Of a stretch of DNA of 64,000 nucleotides, positions 1-10,052 are shown one piece after another. The stretch comes from an uncultured Carboxylicivirga sp. Its GTDB lineage: Bacteria > Bacteroidota > Bacteroidia > Bacteroidales > Marinilabiliaceae. Numbering within the stretch: the first letter of the stretch is position 1; each line of letters opens with the position of its first letter. A program made the translations under genes and the position numbers. Below the pieces are notes generated by a model that worked only from the letters and a program-made list of their open reading frames with translations, was not told the DNA's origin and made no database searches. Where the stretch lies: the NCBI RefSeq assembly GCF_963674565.1, contig NZ_OY771430.1:5456001-5520000 (forward strand), in the 5' to 3' direction.

Positions 1-1
1 G

Positions 2-1045
2 TCTGTCTTAAAAGATCTTGCAGAACAGGCAAAGCAGATTATGAGAGACGAACCTACAACCCAGTTTGTGACTGATAACTGGAAAAATGAGGTAAAGGTG
101 CTCAAGCCGGTTTATTCAAATGTGAAGGCTCGTGAACTTATGGTTAATCGTGAAGACGTAGCTCGTGCCCTGGCAATAGCTTCCAACGGAACACCAGTTG
201 GTGTTTTTTACGATGGCGATTATCAGTTACCTGTAATGTTGCGATTAGAAAAAAACTTAGATCAGGATGTTAGTCAAATCAATTCTATTCCTGTATGGGC
301 TTCACTACCGAATAGTATTCCATTAGCTCAATTGGTTGATTCTGTTTCTATTGAATGGTCTGATAGCCGAATTATGCATTACAACGGACAAAGAGCCATA
401 AAAGCTCAGTGCGATCCGATAGACGGAATGACTACCAATGTGGTCATGTCGAAGATTAAATCAAAGGTTGATTCTATTCCTTTACCAGAAGGTTATGAGA
501 TGGAATGGTTGGGAGAAATGCATACCAGTGAACAAGCCAATGCAGGATTGGCTGAAAATCTTCCGATGGCATTGTTTTTAATGATTATCATCATCATTGG
601 TTTATTTGGTAATTTCCGCCAGCCAGTTATAATCTTCTTACTTGTACCACTGGCTTTTATAGGGGTTGTTTTTGGTTTCATCGTAACACAAGGGTACTTC
701 TCTTTTATGGCATTGGTAGGTACTTTGGGATTGATGGGTATGATGATTAAGAATGCAGTAGTATTACTCGACGAGATTAATCTTGAGATTAAAGAAGGGA
801 AAGATAAGCTTCATGCAATTATTGACTCAACTATTTCGAGGGTTCGACCTGTAATGATGGCATCGCTGACTACAATTTTAGGAATGCTTCCATTGCTGTG
901 GGACATGATGTTCAACAGTATGGCCATTGCTATCATGTTTGGTTTATTGATTGGGTCTATCATCACCCTTGTTGTAGTACCTGTTTTATATGCAGTGTTT
1001 TACCGTATTGACACAAGATCGTTGCATTATAAGAAAGTTAAGTAA
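2..1045 (+). CDS. RND efflux permease, C-terminal part (5' truncated by window edge)
   Basis: The reading frame is open from base 2, so the first ATG at 41 is internal and the gene begins before the window. The visible ~348 residues are the C-terminal end of an AcrB/MexB-type inner-membrane proton antiporter: part of the periplasmic pore/docking region, then a block of transmembrane helices from about residue 190 (counted from base 2) onward. A motif NAVVLLDE follows the helix pair, as in RND pumps (usually N-A-I-V-L-V-D), and a last hydrophobic run ends in VVPVLYAVFY. It sits 56 bases upstream of a TolC-like gene, so the two probably form an export system. The substrate cannot be read from this fragment. 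Family assignment is firm; hydrophobe versus metal type is not decided. Confidence 0.93.
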   Translation, partial: SVLKDLAEQAKQIMRDEPTTQFVTDNWKNEVKVLKPVYSNVKARELMVNREDVARALAIASNGTPVGVFYDGDYQLPVMLRLEKNLDQDVSQINSIPVWASLPNSIPLAQLVDSVSIEWSDSRIMHYNGQRAIKAQCDPIDGMTTNVVMSKIKSKVDSIPLPEGYEMEWLGEMHTSEQANAGLAENLPMALFLMIIIIIGLFGNFRQPVIIFLLVPLAFIGVVFGFIVTQGYFSFMALVGTLGLMGMMIKNAVVLLDEINLEIKEGKDKLHAIIDSTISRVRPVMMASLTTILGMLPLLWDMMFNSMAIAIMFGLLIGSIITLVVVPVLYAVFYRIDTRSLHYKKVK

Positions 1046-1101
1046 ATACAACTCATTAGCTGATAGAAATTGAAGATCTGTCAGCTTAAAATATTGTTAT
1101 T

Positions 1102-2460
1102 ATGAAATTCAGAAACATATATATATTAATCGGTTTACTATTTGTTTCAATGGTTAATGGTCAGGAGGTAATGACCATTAGCAAGGCACGAAGTATGGCA
1201 CTTGAGTACAACAGAACCTTAAAAGTTGCCGATTTAAAGCAGATGGAAGCAGTTTCGAAGCAGAAAGAGGCACGTACCAATTATCTGCCAATGATTGATG
1301 GAACAGGAACTTTAATGTATCTGCCAGATATGGAAAATATTGAAATACCTGGTTTTTTTCTACCATCAGCTGATGAAGATGGAAATATTACCGGTAATAG
1401 TGATGCGTATTTTCCGGGAATGGCACTCGAAACAGAAGGACTGAGATTGTACCAGGCACAGGTAGCTGCAGCTATACCTATTTATGCAGGTGGACAGATT
1501 CGTTATGGAAATAAAATGGCTGATAAAGGGGTTGAAATTGCCAGCCAGAATTTTCAATTGAAATCGGATGAAGTCATTTTAAATACTGATAATATTTACT
1601 GGCAGATGGTTGCATTAAAAGAAAACCTGAAAGTAGCAGATAAATATGTTGAGATGCTGGACTCATTACAGAGTCAATTACAAACCATGTACGAAGTTGG
1701 ATTAACCCCAAAGAGTGAATATTTGAAAGTATCTGTTCAAAAGAATGAAGCAAAATTGAATTTGATTAAAGTACGTAACGGATATAAGTTAATTCAAATG
1801 AATTTGTGCCAGCAGATTGGTTTGCCTTTAAATACCGAGTTAGAGATAAGTGAAAGCTTGCAGGATGATCCCGAATTGTTAAATGTAAGTAATTCATTGA
1901 CTATGGCTTTGGAAAACAGAAATGAACTTAAAATGCTGGATGGTCAGGTTGAGATAGTTGAATTACAAAAGAAATCATTGGCAGGGTCTTACTTGCCGCA
2001 ACTAGGTGCTCAGGTAAGTTATGGATATATGGATCTCCCAACGCTTTCAACAAGTCGCACCATGACACAGGTAAATGCTCAGCTATCCATTCCTTTGATC
2101 CATTGGAGAGAGAGAAAGCATAAGATGGATGCGATTCGTTACCAAAAGCAGCAGGCACAACTTCAATTAGATGACACAAAAGAATTGGTTCAGCTTGAGG
2201 TGCAGCAATATATGCTTAATCTGGTGGAAGCCTACGAATCAATTGTTTTGGCAAAAAGTGCAAAAGAAGAGGCAGAAGAAAGCCTGGAAGAAGTAAGCCT
2301 GAGTTATGAAGCCGGGCTGAACTCAACTACCGACCTGCTTAATGCACAGGCTAGCTGGCAAAAAGCGCAGGCAAATCTGTTAAAAGCATTGGCTGAATAT
2401 GAGATAGCAAAAACAAGTTATTATAAAGGAATTGGACAGTTGAGTCAGATGAAGAATTAG
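1102..2460 (+). CDS. TolC-family outer membrane efflux channel
   Basis: A 452-residue protein with a cleavable signal peptide ending near V-N-G-Q (residue ~21). It has the two-fold repeated helical layout of outer-membrane efflux proteins, with long coiled-coil stretches rich in Q, E, K and A (around residues 150-240 and 350-440), and a C-terminal AEYEIAKTSYYKGIG segment typical of the family. It follows the RND permease by 56 bases on the same strand and is followed by a sensor kinase. The membrane-fusion subunit is presumably upstream of the window. Length fits TolC/OprM-like proteins (420-480 residues). Substrate unknown. Confidence 0.93.
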   Translation: MKFRNIYILIGLLFVSMVNGQEVMTISKARSMALEYNRTLKVADLKQMEAVSKQKEARTNYLPMIDGTGTLMYLPDMENIEIPGFFLPSADEDGNITGNSDAYFPGMALETEGLRLYQAQVAAAIPIYAGGQIRYGNKMADKGVEIASQNFQLKSDEVILNTDNIYWQMVALKENLKVADKYVEMLDSLQSQLQTMYEVGLTPKSEYLKVSVQKNEAKLNLIKVRNGYKLIQMNLCQQIGLPLNTELEISESLQDDPELLNVSNSLTMALENRNELKMLDGQVEIVELQKKSLAGSYLPQLGAQVSYGYMDLPTLSTSRTMTQVNAQLSIPLIHWRERKHKMDAIRYQKQQAQLQLDDTKELVQLEVQQYMLNLVEAYESIVLAKSAKEEAEESLEEVSLSYEAGLNSTTDLLNAQASWQKAQANLLKALAEYEIAKTSYYKGIGQLSQMKN

Positions 2461-2544
2461 ATAGTGGTTTTAAATACCTGATTATTTTTATGGTTGGCGA
2501 CAGGAAAATCAATACTTGTCGCTAACTTTAAAGCATCGTTAGCA

Positions 2545-3570
2545 ATGAAAAAGAAAGACTGTCAACCGAAAATAGTTAGCTATAAAGCAAGACTCCTGTT
2601 TGAAACAATCATTGGAGTTGTATTTAATATGGTTGTTGTTAAAACCTTCTTTCCTGAAGAAGAATATACGTTAGAAAGTTTTGCATTTACTGTTTGTCTT
2701 TTTGTCACTATCTCAGAAGGTATTTTTGCCTTTAATAAACTTCTTGGTTATAAATACTCGTGGCATCAGCATACTTTTAAACGTTTGATTTCGCTACTTC
2801 TGTTTACTGTGTTTTGGTACATTGTTGTGGCACGACTAGCTTATATAACCAAACCATTGATCGAAAGAGGGCAAGAAATACCAAGAACGCTCTTTCTTGC
2901 AAGTATGGTTATTTCAATTTTGTTTGTATCAATTTATGTTAGTTTACTCATTGCCTATAATTATCACCAAAGTCTGGCAATGTTTATTAAAGAAAATGAA
3001 GCCTTACAAAATGAAAAACTGGAACTTGACTACAGGGCTTTGCAGGATCAGATTAACCCTCATTTTTTATTTAATAATCTAAGTACGCTGATTGCCATAA
3101 TCAGGCAGGATCAAAAGGCGGCGATCCGCTATGCTGAGAATTTTTCAGATGTGTATCGCTATGTTTTAAAGAGCAAGGATAATATGTCAGTAAGCCTGAA
3201 TGAAGAGTTGGATTTTATTAAATCGTATCTTGATATGCACAAGGAACGATTAGGAGAAGGATTGCAATTATTCTATGACATTGATGAGGAAGCAAATTCA
3301 AAGCAGATTCCTGTTTTAGGGCTGCAGTTTTTAGTAGAAAATGCCATCAAACACAATGTTGCTACAGTAAAGAGACCATTAAGAATTTCAATACAGGCTA
3401 ATAAAGAATTTGTTAGGGTAACAAATAATCTTAATCCTAAAAATACTACTTATTCAACCAACACAGGTTTAAAAAATCTAAAGAAGAGGATTGCTTTTCT
3501 AACCGAGCGGGAAATGAATGTTAAACATGATGCAACAGAGTTTGTTGTAGAATTACCATTAATAGAATAG
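2545..3570 (+). CDS. LytS/YpdA-type sensor histidine kinase
   Basis: About 341 residues if started at the ATG at 2545; a TTG at 2494 would add 17 residues and cannot be excluded. The N-terminal half has four predicted membrane segments. The cytoplasmic half carries the His_kinase (PF06580-type) signature LQDQINPHFLFNNL with the phospho-acceptor histidine in N-P-H-F-L-F-N, and an HATPase N-box in FLVENAIKHNV. The gene lies 3 bases before a LytTR response regulator, so the two are a cognate pair. Their position directly after an RND permease and TolC gene suggests that they regulate the pump, which is inference. The sensed signal is unknown. Confidence 0.92.
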   Translation: MKKKDCQPKIVSYKARLLFETIIGVVFNMVVVKTFFPEEEYTLESFAFTVCLFVTISEGIFAFNKLLGYKYSWHQHTFKRLISLLLFTVFWYIVVARLAYITKPLIERGQEIPRTLFLASMVISILFVSIYVSLLIAYNYHQSLAMFIKENEALQNEKLELDYRALQDQINPHFLFNNLSTLIAIIRQDQKAAIRYAENFSDVYRYVLKSKDNMSVSLNEELDFIKSYLDMHKERLGEGLQLFYDIDEEANSKQIPVLGLQFLVENAIKHNVATVKRPLRISIQANKEFVRVTNNLNPKNTTYSTNTGLKNLKKRIAFLTEREMNVKHDATEFVVELPLIE

Positions 3571-3573
3571 CAT

Positions 3574-4356
3574 ATGCAAATAAGTGTTATTGTTGTTGAA
3601 GATGAATTGCATACAGCAGGAATGTTGAAGGATATGATTCAGAAATTGCGACCTGAGTGGAACGTACTTGCTATTTTACAAAGTGTTTCTGAAACAATTG
3701 ATTGGTTGCAGAGAAGTGATATTAAGCCGCTGATATTTTTGGATATTGAACTGGCTGATGGTAATTCATTCTCCATATTCGAACAGATGAAAGTGGAGAA
3801 TCCAATCATATTTACAACAGCATATAACGAGTTTGCCTTAAAGGCCTTTCAATTGAATAGTGTTGATTATCTGCTGAAGCCTATTAAGGAATCGGAATTA
3901 ATTAAAGCTATTGAAAAGTTTGAGCGTGCCATTGAATTGTTTGAAACCAGTGTTTCGAAATCCAGTAAAGTCGATTATCAGCAACTGGCGCGCAGCATTA
4001 TGTCTTCGAGCGGTGGGTACCGAAAGCGATTTCTTATATCAAAAAGAGACTCATTCTTTAAGCTCCCGGTGGAAGAAATAGCTTATTTCTATTTTGAGTC
4101 GAGAGTTACCTTTGCTGTTGCATTTGATGGAAAACAACATATTCTTAATCATCCTTTAGATAAGTTGGAAGAAGAATTGGATCCTCAAATGTTTTTCAGA
4201 ACCAATCGTCAAACCATTGTTAATATTGAAGCTATTGATCATTTTGAAGCTTATTTCAGCGGAAAACTGGTTGTTAAGCTAGTGAATAAGCTAAATGACA
4301 AAATAATGATCAGCAGGGGTAAAGCTGTTCAGTTTAAAGATTGGGTGAATCAATAA
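3574..4356 (+). CDS. LytTR-family response regulator
   Basis: A 260-residue protein with an N-terminal receiver domain (acidic VVEDE near residues 6-10, phospho-acceptor Asp in FLDIELADG near residue 58, conserved Lys in DYLLKP near residue 106) and a C-terminal LytTR DNA-binding domain from about residue 150 (KRFLISKRDSFFKLPVEEI onward, with FFRTNRQTIVN). It starts 3 bases after the LytS-like kinase gene, so translation is probably coupled. LytTR regulators bind direct repeats upstream of target promoters; none was identified here. It ends convergent with the next gene, 40 bases away. Confidence 0.95.
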   Translation: MQISVIVVEDELHTAGMLKDMIQKLRPEWNVLAILQSVSETIDWLQRSDIKPLIFLDIELADGNSFSIFEQMKVENPIIFTTAYNEFALKAFQLNSVDYLLKPIKESELIKAIEKFERAIELFETSVSKSSKVDYQQLARSIMSSSGGYRKRFLISKRDSFFKLPVEEIAYFYFESRVTFAVAFDGKQHILNHPLDKLEEELDPQMFFRTNRQTIVNIEAIDHFEAYFSGKLVVKLVNKLNDKIMISRGKAVQFKDWVNQ

Positions 4357-4396
4357 AGTGTAAAGAAATAGTAGATTTTTATTGATGATGTAATGC

Positions 4397-6589
4397 TTAT
4401 TTGTTTGGATCTATAACCTCAACGGGTATATCAATAGTAAAAACAGAACCTTTACCAATTTCAGAATCCAGTTTTATGGTGCCACCAAGCATCTTAATGT
4501 ATAAATCTGAAATAGAAAGCCCAAGTCCTGTACCACCTTTAAGGGCAGCTAATTTGGCATCTCCTTGCCTGAACCTTTCAAAAATAACTTTTTGATATTC
4601 CGGGGCAATACCTATACCCGTATCTTGTACCCTAATTTTTAATTGATTATTATTTATTTCGTGTTTAATGGTAATACTGCCTTCATCGGTATATTTAATG
4701 GCGTTGGATACTAAATTGATAATAACCTGTTTTAGTTTTAATTCATCAGACTGAATTGAAAGATCACCGTTTTTACAGTTATCAATAATGATATTTAATG
4801 GTTTATCAGCAAGTAAATTGCGGGAATTTATCAGAATGTTATCAAAAAAATCACTGAGTGAAAAAATATCTTTGTTGGGTTTAACCAGTCCTGAATCAAT
4901 TTTTGATATTTCAATGATATCAGTAATGATGGATAATAAATAATAGGCACTGTTGCGTATGACGTTTGTATAATATTGCGCGTCCTCAATTGACAATTCA
5001 GGGCTGTTTAAAAGCTCTGTGAAGCCAATTATTCCATTCATTGGAGTTCTAATCTCATGTGAAAGATTTTCCAGAAATGAAGATTTAAGTTTATCACTTT
5101 CTTCAGCTTTTGCTTTTGCAATAATTAATTCTTCCTGCCACTTTTGTTTGCTCAATAACTTCCAAATAGCGCTTACCAGCTGAACAATCTGGTGAGAATC
5201 TTTCTCATCATATGCCTTATTACTTGTTAGGTATAGTACCGCTTCGATGGCATCATCCTCAAAAATTGGAAAAATAAGAGTATGTTCAAATTTATGAGGT
5301 GTTATTGGACATTGATGAGAATTGGATAGATTACAGCTACTGCATGTGTTCATGTGCAAATTGGTAGCTCTTTTTATACAATGATCCAGATTTTTGTATG
5401 GAAAAGTTTCTTTTACTTCGATTGAAGAGTTGTTTAAATCCAATTTATTGGATAAGAAAAAAATATTGTTTTTAGTATCAAATTTATAAAGCAAACCAAA
5501 ATTACTTTCTGTAAGTCGCACTATTTCGTATAAGGCATGATCAAGAAAGACTTTGCTTTTATCTGTTTTTATCTTTGAAAGTTCGACTAAACTCTCCAAC
5601 CGGGCTTCATTTTTTTGCGATTGAATAATGGCTTCTTTCTTTGCTCTTAATTCTTTTTTTAACTCTAGTGTTTTGCGTCTTACCATTTGGCGTAAAACAA
5701 TTGAATAAAAAAGAAAAATGAAAAGTGCTATCAAGAAAACAATTAATGAGACGATAAAAACCTTGTAGTTTCTTTGAAAAAAGTTTTGCTTGGGAATAAA
5801 TGGAATACTTACCCATTTATTAAATATCTGTCGCCGTTGATTCTCATCAATCGTAAGAAGAATTTTATCAATGATGTGTGCAAATGTTTCATGTTCTTTT
5901 CTGAAAGCGAAAGAGAGATGCCATACAAATTCCAGTTCAGTACCTATGCTAAGGTTGGTAATTCCATATTTCTCAACAATAAAGCTTGCTGTCATAATGT
6001 CAACGATGGTCGCATCAGTAGAACCCAAAGAGGTTTTAATGAGCGCTTCCAGTTCATCGCTGCATTCAACCAATTCGAAATTGGTATAATTCTCTGTCAA
6101 ATAGTCTTGAGTGATATAGTCTCTCATCACTGATATTTTCATCCCATTGAGATCATGGTCTGAAAAATCAAAGGTTTTGGTTTTATTAATCAGAAGAACG
6201 ATGGGTATATTCAGCACTGGTTCGGTAAATGCAAAATAATCTTTTCGCTCTTCCGTCACCTGCATCGCACCTAAAAAATCAATTTCATCGTTTAACAGAC
6301 CAGAATACATTTCTTTCCAATCTTTGTAGTAAACACGTATAAAGTCAACATTTAGTTCATCTTCAAATATTTTGATGTAATCAGAAATGATGCCTTGATG
6401 TACCCCGTTTTCATCGATGTAATCGCCAGGAGCCCAGGTAGGATTTGGGGCATACCTCATTTTATGAAGGTTGTTTTGAAGCCATAACGTTTCTTCTGGC
6501 GAGAATGCAATATTTGTTTTCTCATCCTGACCAAAGGTTAAGATGCTGACCAAAAGACTAAAAACAATTATTACTTTTTTCGGAAACAT
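4397..6589 (-). CDS. Hybrid sensor kinase: periplasmic solute-binding domain, TM, GAF, HisKA-HATPase
   Basis: A 730-residue protein. It has a signal peptide (residues 1-20), a solute-binding-protein family 3 domain (about 30-265, with GAMQVTEERKDYFAFTEP, a family hallmark), one transmembrane helix (about 276-297), a coiled coil, a GAF-like domain (about 345-480), HisKA with NLSHEIRTPMNG (His511) and an HATPase domain with NAIKYTDEG and GTGLGLSI. There is no receiver domain, so the partner regulator is elsewhere. The layout resembles EvgS/BvgS-type sensors: the periplasmic domain likely senses a small solute. The GAF region contains a cysteine cluster (C404, C416, C419, C427), which is unusual and may bind metal or sense redox. 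No signal can be named. Confidence 0.92.
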   Translation of the reverse strand: MFPKKVIIVFSLLVSILTFGQDEKTNIAFSPEETLWLQNNLHKMRYAPNPTWAPGDYIDENGVHQGIISDYIKIFEDELNVDFIRVYYKDWKEMYSGLLNDEIDFLGAMQVTEERKDYFAFTEPVLNIPIVLLINKTKTFDFSDHDLNGMKISVMRDYITQDYLTENYTNFELVECSDELEALIKTSLGSTDATIVDIMTASFIVEKYGITNLSIGTELEFVWHLSFAFRKEHETFAHIIDKILLTIDENQRRQIFNKWVSIPFIPKQNFFQRNYKVFIVSLIVFLIALFIFLFYSIVLRQMVRRKTLELKKELRAKKEAIIQSQKNEARLESLVELSKIKTDKSKVFLDHALYEIVRLTESNFGLLYKFDTKNNIFFLSNKLDLNNSSIEVKETFPYKNLDHCIKRATNLHMNTCSSCNLSNSHQCPITPHKFEHTLIFPIFEDDAIEAVLYLTSNKAYDEKDSHQIVQLVSAIWKLLSKQKWQEELIIAKAKAEESDKLKSSFLENLSHEIRTPMNGIIGFTELLNSPELSIEDAQYYTNVIRNSAYYLLSIITDIIEISKIDSGLVKPNKDIFSLSDFFDNILINSRNLLADKPLNIIIDNCKNGDLSIQSDELKLKQVIINLVSNAIKYTDEGSITIKHEINNNQLKIRVQDTGIGIAPEYQKVIFERFRQGDAKLAALKGGTGLGLSISDLYIKMLGGTIKLDSEIGKGSVFTIDIPVEVIDPNK

Positions 6590-6768
6590 GTTCCAAGGTA
6601 AAGAAAAATAGGAAAATATGATTTCGATTTTTACGAATTGTAAGATTTTTTGGGTGAGTTATGTTTCTGACTAACAAGGGAAATATTATTTAAAATTAAA
6701 ATAGCCTATAACATATTGTGAACGTTATATAGATATTCCTTGATTCAAGAGATTGTATTTTTCGTTTA

Positions 6769-9489
6769 TTATCTCCATTTATTAATTCGTTCTGTTTTCT
6801 CTTCGAATTCTGAAGCCAGAGAATTGAACCTTGATTTAAGTAAAATCTTTCGTCCTTCTATAGTCCTCGTATAAATTAATTCGCATGCACCAACTAACCT
6901 TCTCCACTGACTTGTAAAATATTCACTTGTCTTTTTGTTTCTTGCAATTAATTCTGGTACAGAATGGTAATCGCTTTGAGAAATAACCTTTAAGAACATA
7001 CTTTTCCGGAGTATTAAATATCTGGGATTCTCTATCGTAGAAATGATTTCTTGCAATGATTTAATAAAAGTGGATTTTTCAAATGTTGTTCCACCATCAA
7101 GATGACAATAGATTGCTCCAAAACTGTCAACTGAGGAAACAACATATAATTTTGAAATATCTGTTTGGATGGTTCCCGTTTTCACTAATGTATGTAGTAA
7201 GGCCTCACCAATTTGTTGAATATCTTTTGAAATATCCCTGTATTTAAAGAAGATTCTAAATGTTTTATAGAATTGTCTGCCAAAGAAGATTACTCCAGCA
7301 ATACCAATAATCATTAACCAACGAAAAAAGTCATCCCAGCTATGAATTTGTCTGGCAGATCTGCCGATTCCTTCCAAAATTCCATCAGCAAAGGTTAACA
7401 GGCTTGCCCCAAGTGCACCGAGCAGGTTTGCAATGGTTTTAGTATAATAGAGCGATTTAATTTTTTTGTATTCTTTTTCCTCTGGGAATGGAACCTTTAT
7501 TTCTTCGGTTAATTCAGTTCCATTTAAAAGGGCTTCTTTCCATTTTTGCTTTAATAAATCCCTTTGTCCTGCTTTTTGAATGATTTCATCATTATATGAT
7601 TCAATAGCGTTATTCAAAAATGTGTCAGGAAGGTGCAGTCGGTTTATTCCATTTTCAATGGTATTTTTCTCATTATTGGAAACACCTACAAACGATTTAA
7701 ATCTTCTTTTCATTAATTGTAAATCATCTCCGCCATCTTGCGCTGTTGAATCAACACATGCTAAGTGCCAGATATTTCCTGTTTTATCAGGGTTTTCTCT
7801 ATCAGAGCGGATTGCTCGTCCTCTCATTTGGTTTGAAAGTACATAGGAACCAATAAAACTTGCCAGAATTAACGAATTAATGGTTGGAGCATCCCATCCC
7901 TCTCCAAGCAAAGATTTTGTACCAATTAAGACTTCAATTTCACCCGATTCAAAAATGCCCGTAACCAAGTGAACAATGTTGTGTTTAATCTTTTCGTTTG
8001 TATCGATAATTACAAAACTTGTATCATATGGTAAAGGCGTGTGGGATATAGATTCAACCTGCATCTTGGCTGCAGCATCTGTTAGTGGTGTTAATGCACT
8101 TTCAGGTATAATAATTAGCGAACCTGAAAGGATCCCAAGCTTCATGTTTCTGTCATTCGTTCTTCTTAATTGTTCAAATATTGGAAGTACACCTATTTTG
8201 TTTAAAACAAGTTGATTAGATGAATCTGTTGTGAGGAATTCCTTTCGAATATAATCAGTCAGAATAACCATTCTTAGATTACTGCCTAAAGTATTGTGCT
8301 CAATATCAATAATTTTGTCAATGCTTTGCAACTTGCTAAGTGATGTGTTTAATGAACGATTAATTCTTTGATTATGTCTAAAACTAATTGTTCTTCTGTC
8401 GAGAAGTCCATTTCGCTTCAGTTTATTGGACAGCTTTTCCTGATGATTTTCGTAAGCACTGAACTTTTCTTTGTCACCAAATAAGTAGAAGGTTAAAAGG
8501 ATTTCTATCCATTCGAAGTTTAAAAGAGGAACTTTAAACTTTTTATCACCAATTACTTCTAAATGGTTTTCGGTTATAATTTTCCCTACAGCATTAAGAA
8601 ATATAAGAACAGAGGAATAGCATTCGAGGTTATTATAAATCCAGTCTAAGTTTTTGTCAGGGAATTGATAGATAGGATGAGCCATTATAGCCTCAATTAA
8701 TGTGTTATCCTTTTTTAAATCTTCAAATATTTGAATTGCTTTTGCCCTTTGGTCAACTATTAGTTTGTTTTCTTCTTCTGTAGGTTCAGATAAATAAATA
8801 TAATCCTGATGGGGACATAAATCGTTTTCTACAACCAATTCTGGTACCGAAATTTCTGTGTCCACCGGGCCATTTAAGTCAATATATCTTTGCCATTCAG
8901 AATATGTGACATCGTAAGGGGGAGTTGCTGTTAATCCAACAATCGTTGGTTTTAGTGCTTTCTTTATCGCATCCAAAGATTTCCACCATTCGTTTTTTAA
9001 ATGATGTGCTTCATCAACCACGATTGTTCCAATATTTTGTTTACGTAGCTTTTTAACGATCTCTTTGGTATCGATCGATCTTATTGCTTTTTCAGTTATG
9101 TCACTATCAGATTCTTCTTCTATTAATTCATCTTCAACAATAACTGTACTTGTGCATGCTGCGTGAAGCGCCTGATAAGTAACAACAGTCAGGAATCCGG
9201 GATTTTTTATGTCTCTTGAAATCCATTCTGGTTCTATTTCAACCTGCAGGAATAATTCGCAGAATCGTTGAATCCATTGATTTCGAATGGCAACGGTTGG
9301 AGCAAAAATTAGTGTGGGTTTATTAAGTCTCAATGCAACTTCTAATCCCAGTACTGTTTTTCCTGACCCCGGTGGAGCAATTACATGTAGGTGATTATCA
9401 TCAAGGTGTTCTTCCAATTCATCCAGAACCCGTTTTTGATATCTTCTCCAGTTGTATTTGAATTGTATATTATGAGGGAATTCTTTCAA
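6769..9489 (-). CDS. SF2 DEAD/DEAH-type helicase with C-terminal membrane segments
   Basis: A 906-residue superfamily 2 helicase. Walker A is APPGSGKT (G41-T45), motif II is DEAH (159-162, followed by a second His), motif III is TATP (187-190). The second RecA fold has GEGWDAPTIN and QMRGRAIRSD (motifs V and VI, around residues 530-570). An acidic insert lies between motifs Ia and II (about 118-132). After the helicase core come two hydrophobic segments (about 683-705 and 722-740) and a 157-residue cytosolic tail with no recognised domain. A membrane-anchored SF2 helicase is uncommon. It is the last gene of a likely operon with a two-TM protein and a short zinc-ribbon peptide. The substrate is unknown; a defence role is possible but unproven. 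Confidence 0.85.
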   Translation of the reverse strand: MKEFPHNIQFKYNWRRYQKRVLDELEEHLDDNHLHVIAPPGSGKTVLGLEVALRLNKPTLIFAPTVAIRNQWIQRFCELFLQVEIEPEWISRDIKNPGFLTVVTYQALHAACTSTVIVEDELIEEESDSDITEKAIRSIDTKEIVKKLRKQNIGTIVVDEAHHLKNEWWKSLDAIKKALKPTIVGLTATPPYDVTYSEWQRYIDLNGPVDTEISVPELVVENDLCPHQDYIYLSEPTEEENKLIVDQRAKAIQIFEDLKKDNTLIEAIMAHPIYQFPDKNLDWIYNNLECYSSVLIFLNAVGKIITENHLEVIGDKKFKVPLLNFEWIEILLTFYLFGDKEKFSAYENHQEKLSNKLKRNGLLDRRTISFRHNQRINRSLNTSLSKLQSIDKIIDIEHNTLGSNLRMVILTDYIRKEFLTTDSSNQLVLNKIGVLPIFEQLRRTNDRNMKLGILSGSLIIIPESALTPLTDAAAKMQVESISHTPLPYDTSFVIIDTNEKIKHNIVHLVTGIFESGEIEVLIGTKSLLGEGWDAPTINSLILASFIGSYVLSNQMRGRAIRSDRENPDKTGNIWHLACVDSTAQDGGDDLQLMKRRFKSFVGVSNNEKNTIENGINRLHLPDTFLNNAIESYNDEIIQKAGQRDLLKQKWKEALLNGTELTEEIKVPFPEEKEYKKIKSLYYTKTIANLLGALGASLLTFADGILEGIGRSARQIHSWDDFFRWLMIIGIAGVIFFGRQFYKTFRIFFKYRDISKDIQQIGEALLHTLVKTGTIQTDISKLYVVSSVDSFGAIYCHLDGGTTFEKSTFIKSLQEIISTIENPRYLILRKSMFLKVISQSDYHSVPELIARNKKTSEYFTSQWRRLVGACELIYTRTIEGRKILLKSRFNSLASEFEEKTERINKWR

Positions 9490-9554
9490 GGCTGCTTTAA
9501 TTAAAAAATGGCTAACTAATTTATTGTGATGGAATTTATTCGTTCTTGAAGGTT

Positions 9555-10052
9555 TTATTCATTTTCTTTATATGTCTTAATGTTTTTATTTTTCAGATAG
9601 ACAATTAAGGATTCTATTTCTTGTTGTTTTTCAATTTCTTTTATTCTTGGAAAATAAGTTTTATTGAAGGTTTTAATTTTTGCGATATAGGATATGGTAA
9701 ATGCATTGTAAATCGCAATAATACCTATTAAAACCAATAGAATCGGTCCCCATATTGTCATAAAGGTGCCTCTGTTGAAAAATACAATTAACCATTCATA
9801 TGTTGATAATTCCTTGTCATGTAACGAAGTGTAGCTTGTGTTTAGGATACTAAAAGCCAACCATATGATACAAAACGCACCTAAAATAACAATAAGTCTG
9901 TTTTTTAATAAAAAACCTTTAACTATTATTATTTCACTAATAGTGTTATAATCCAGTGTTTTATAAATGAATTTATTTCTTTTTAGATTAATTCCTGAAT
10001 GACTGAAATAAGCATCTTTAGAATCAAACCTTTGTTGTTCTACATTTGTCAT
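9555..10052 (-). CDS. Uncharacterised two-TM protein
   Basis: A 165-residue protein that I do not recognise. The N-terminal 48 residues are polar; hydrophobic segments lie at about 52-72 and 97-119, separated by a short extracytoplasmic loop containing YTSLHDKELSTYEW; the C-terminal 45 residues are basic and helical. Its ATG overlaps the stop codon of an upstream 36-residue ORF in the arrangement ATGA, so the two are probably translationally coupled. It ends 65 bases before the membrane-anchored helicase gene on the same strand, which makes a shared function plausible. No catalytic motif is visible. Confidence 0.75.
   Translation of the reverse strand: MTNVEQQRFDSKDAYFSHSGINLKRNKFIYKTLDYNTISEIIIVKGFLLKNRLIVILGAFCIIWLAFSILNTSYTSLHDKELSTYEWLIVFFNRGTFMTIWGPILLVLIGIIAIYNAFTISYIAKIKTFNKTYFPRIKEIEKQQEIESLIVYLKNKNIKTYKENE

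Noticed and set aside
5774..6133. A 119-codon plus-strand ORF inside the sensor kinase gene
   Set aside because: It lies entirely antisense to a strongly supported 730-residue protein and has no family motif.
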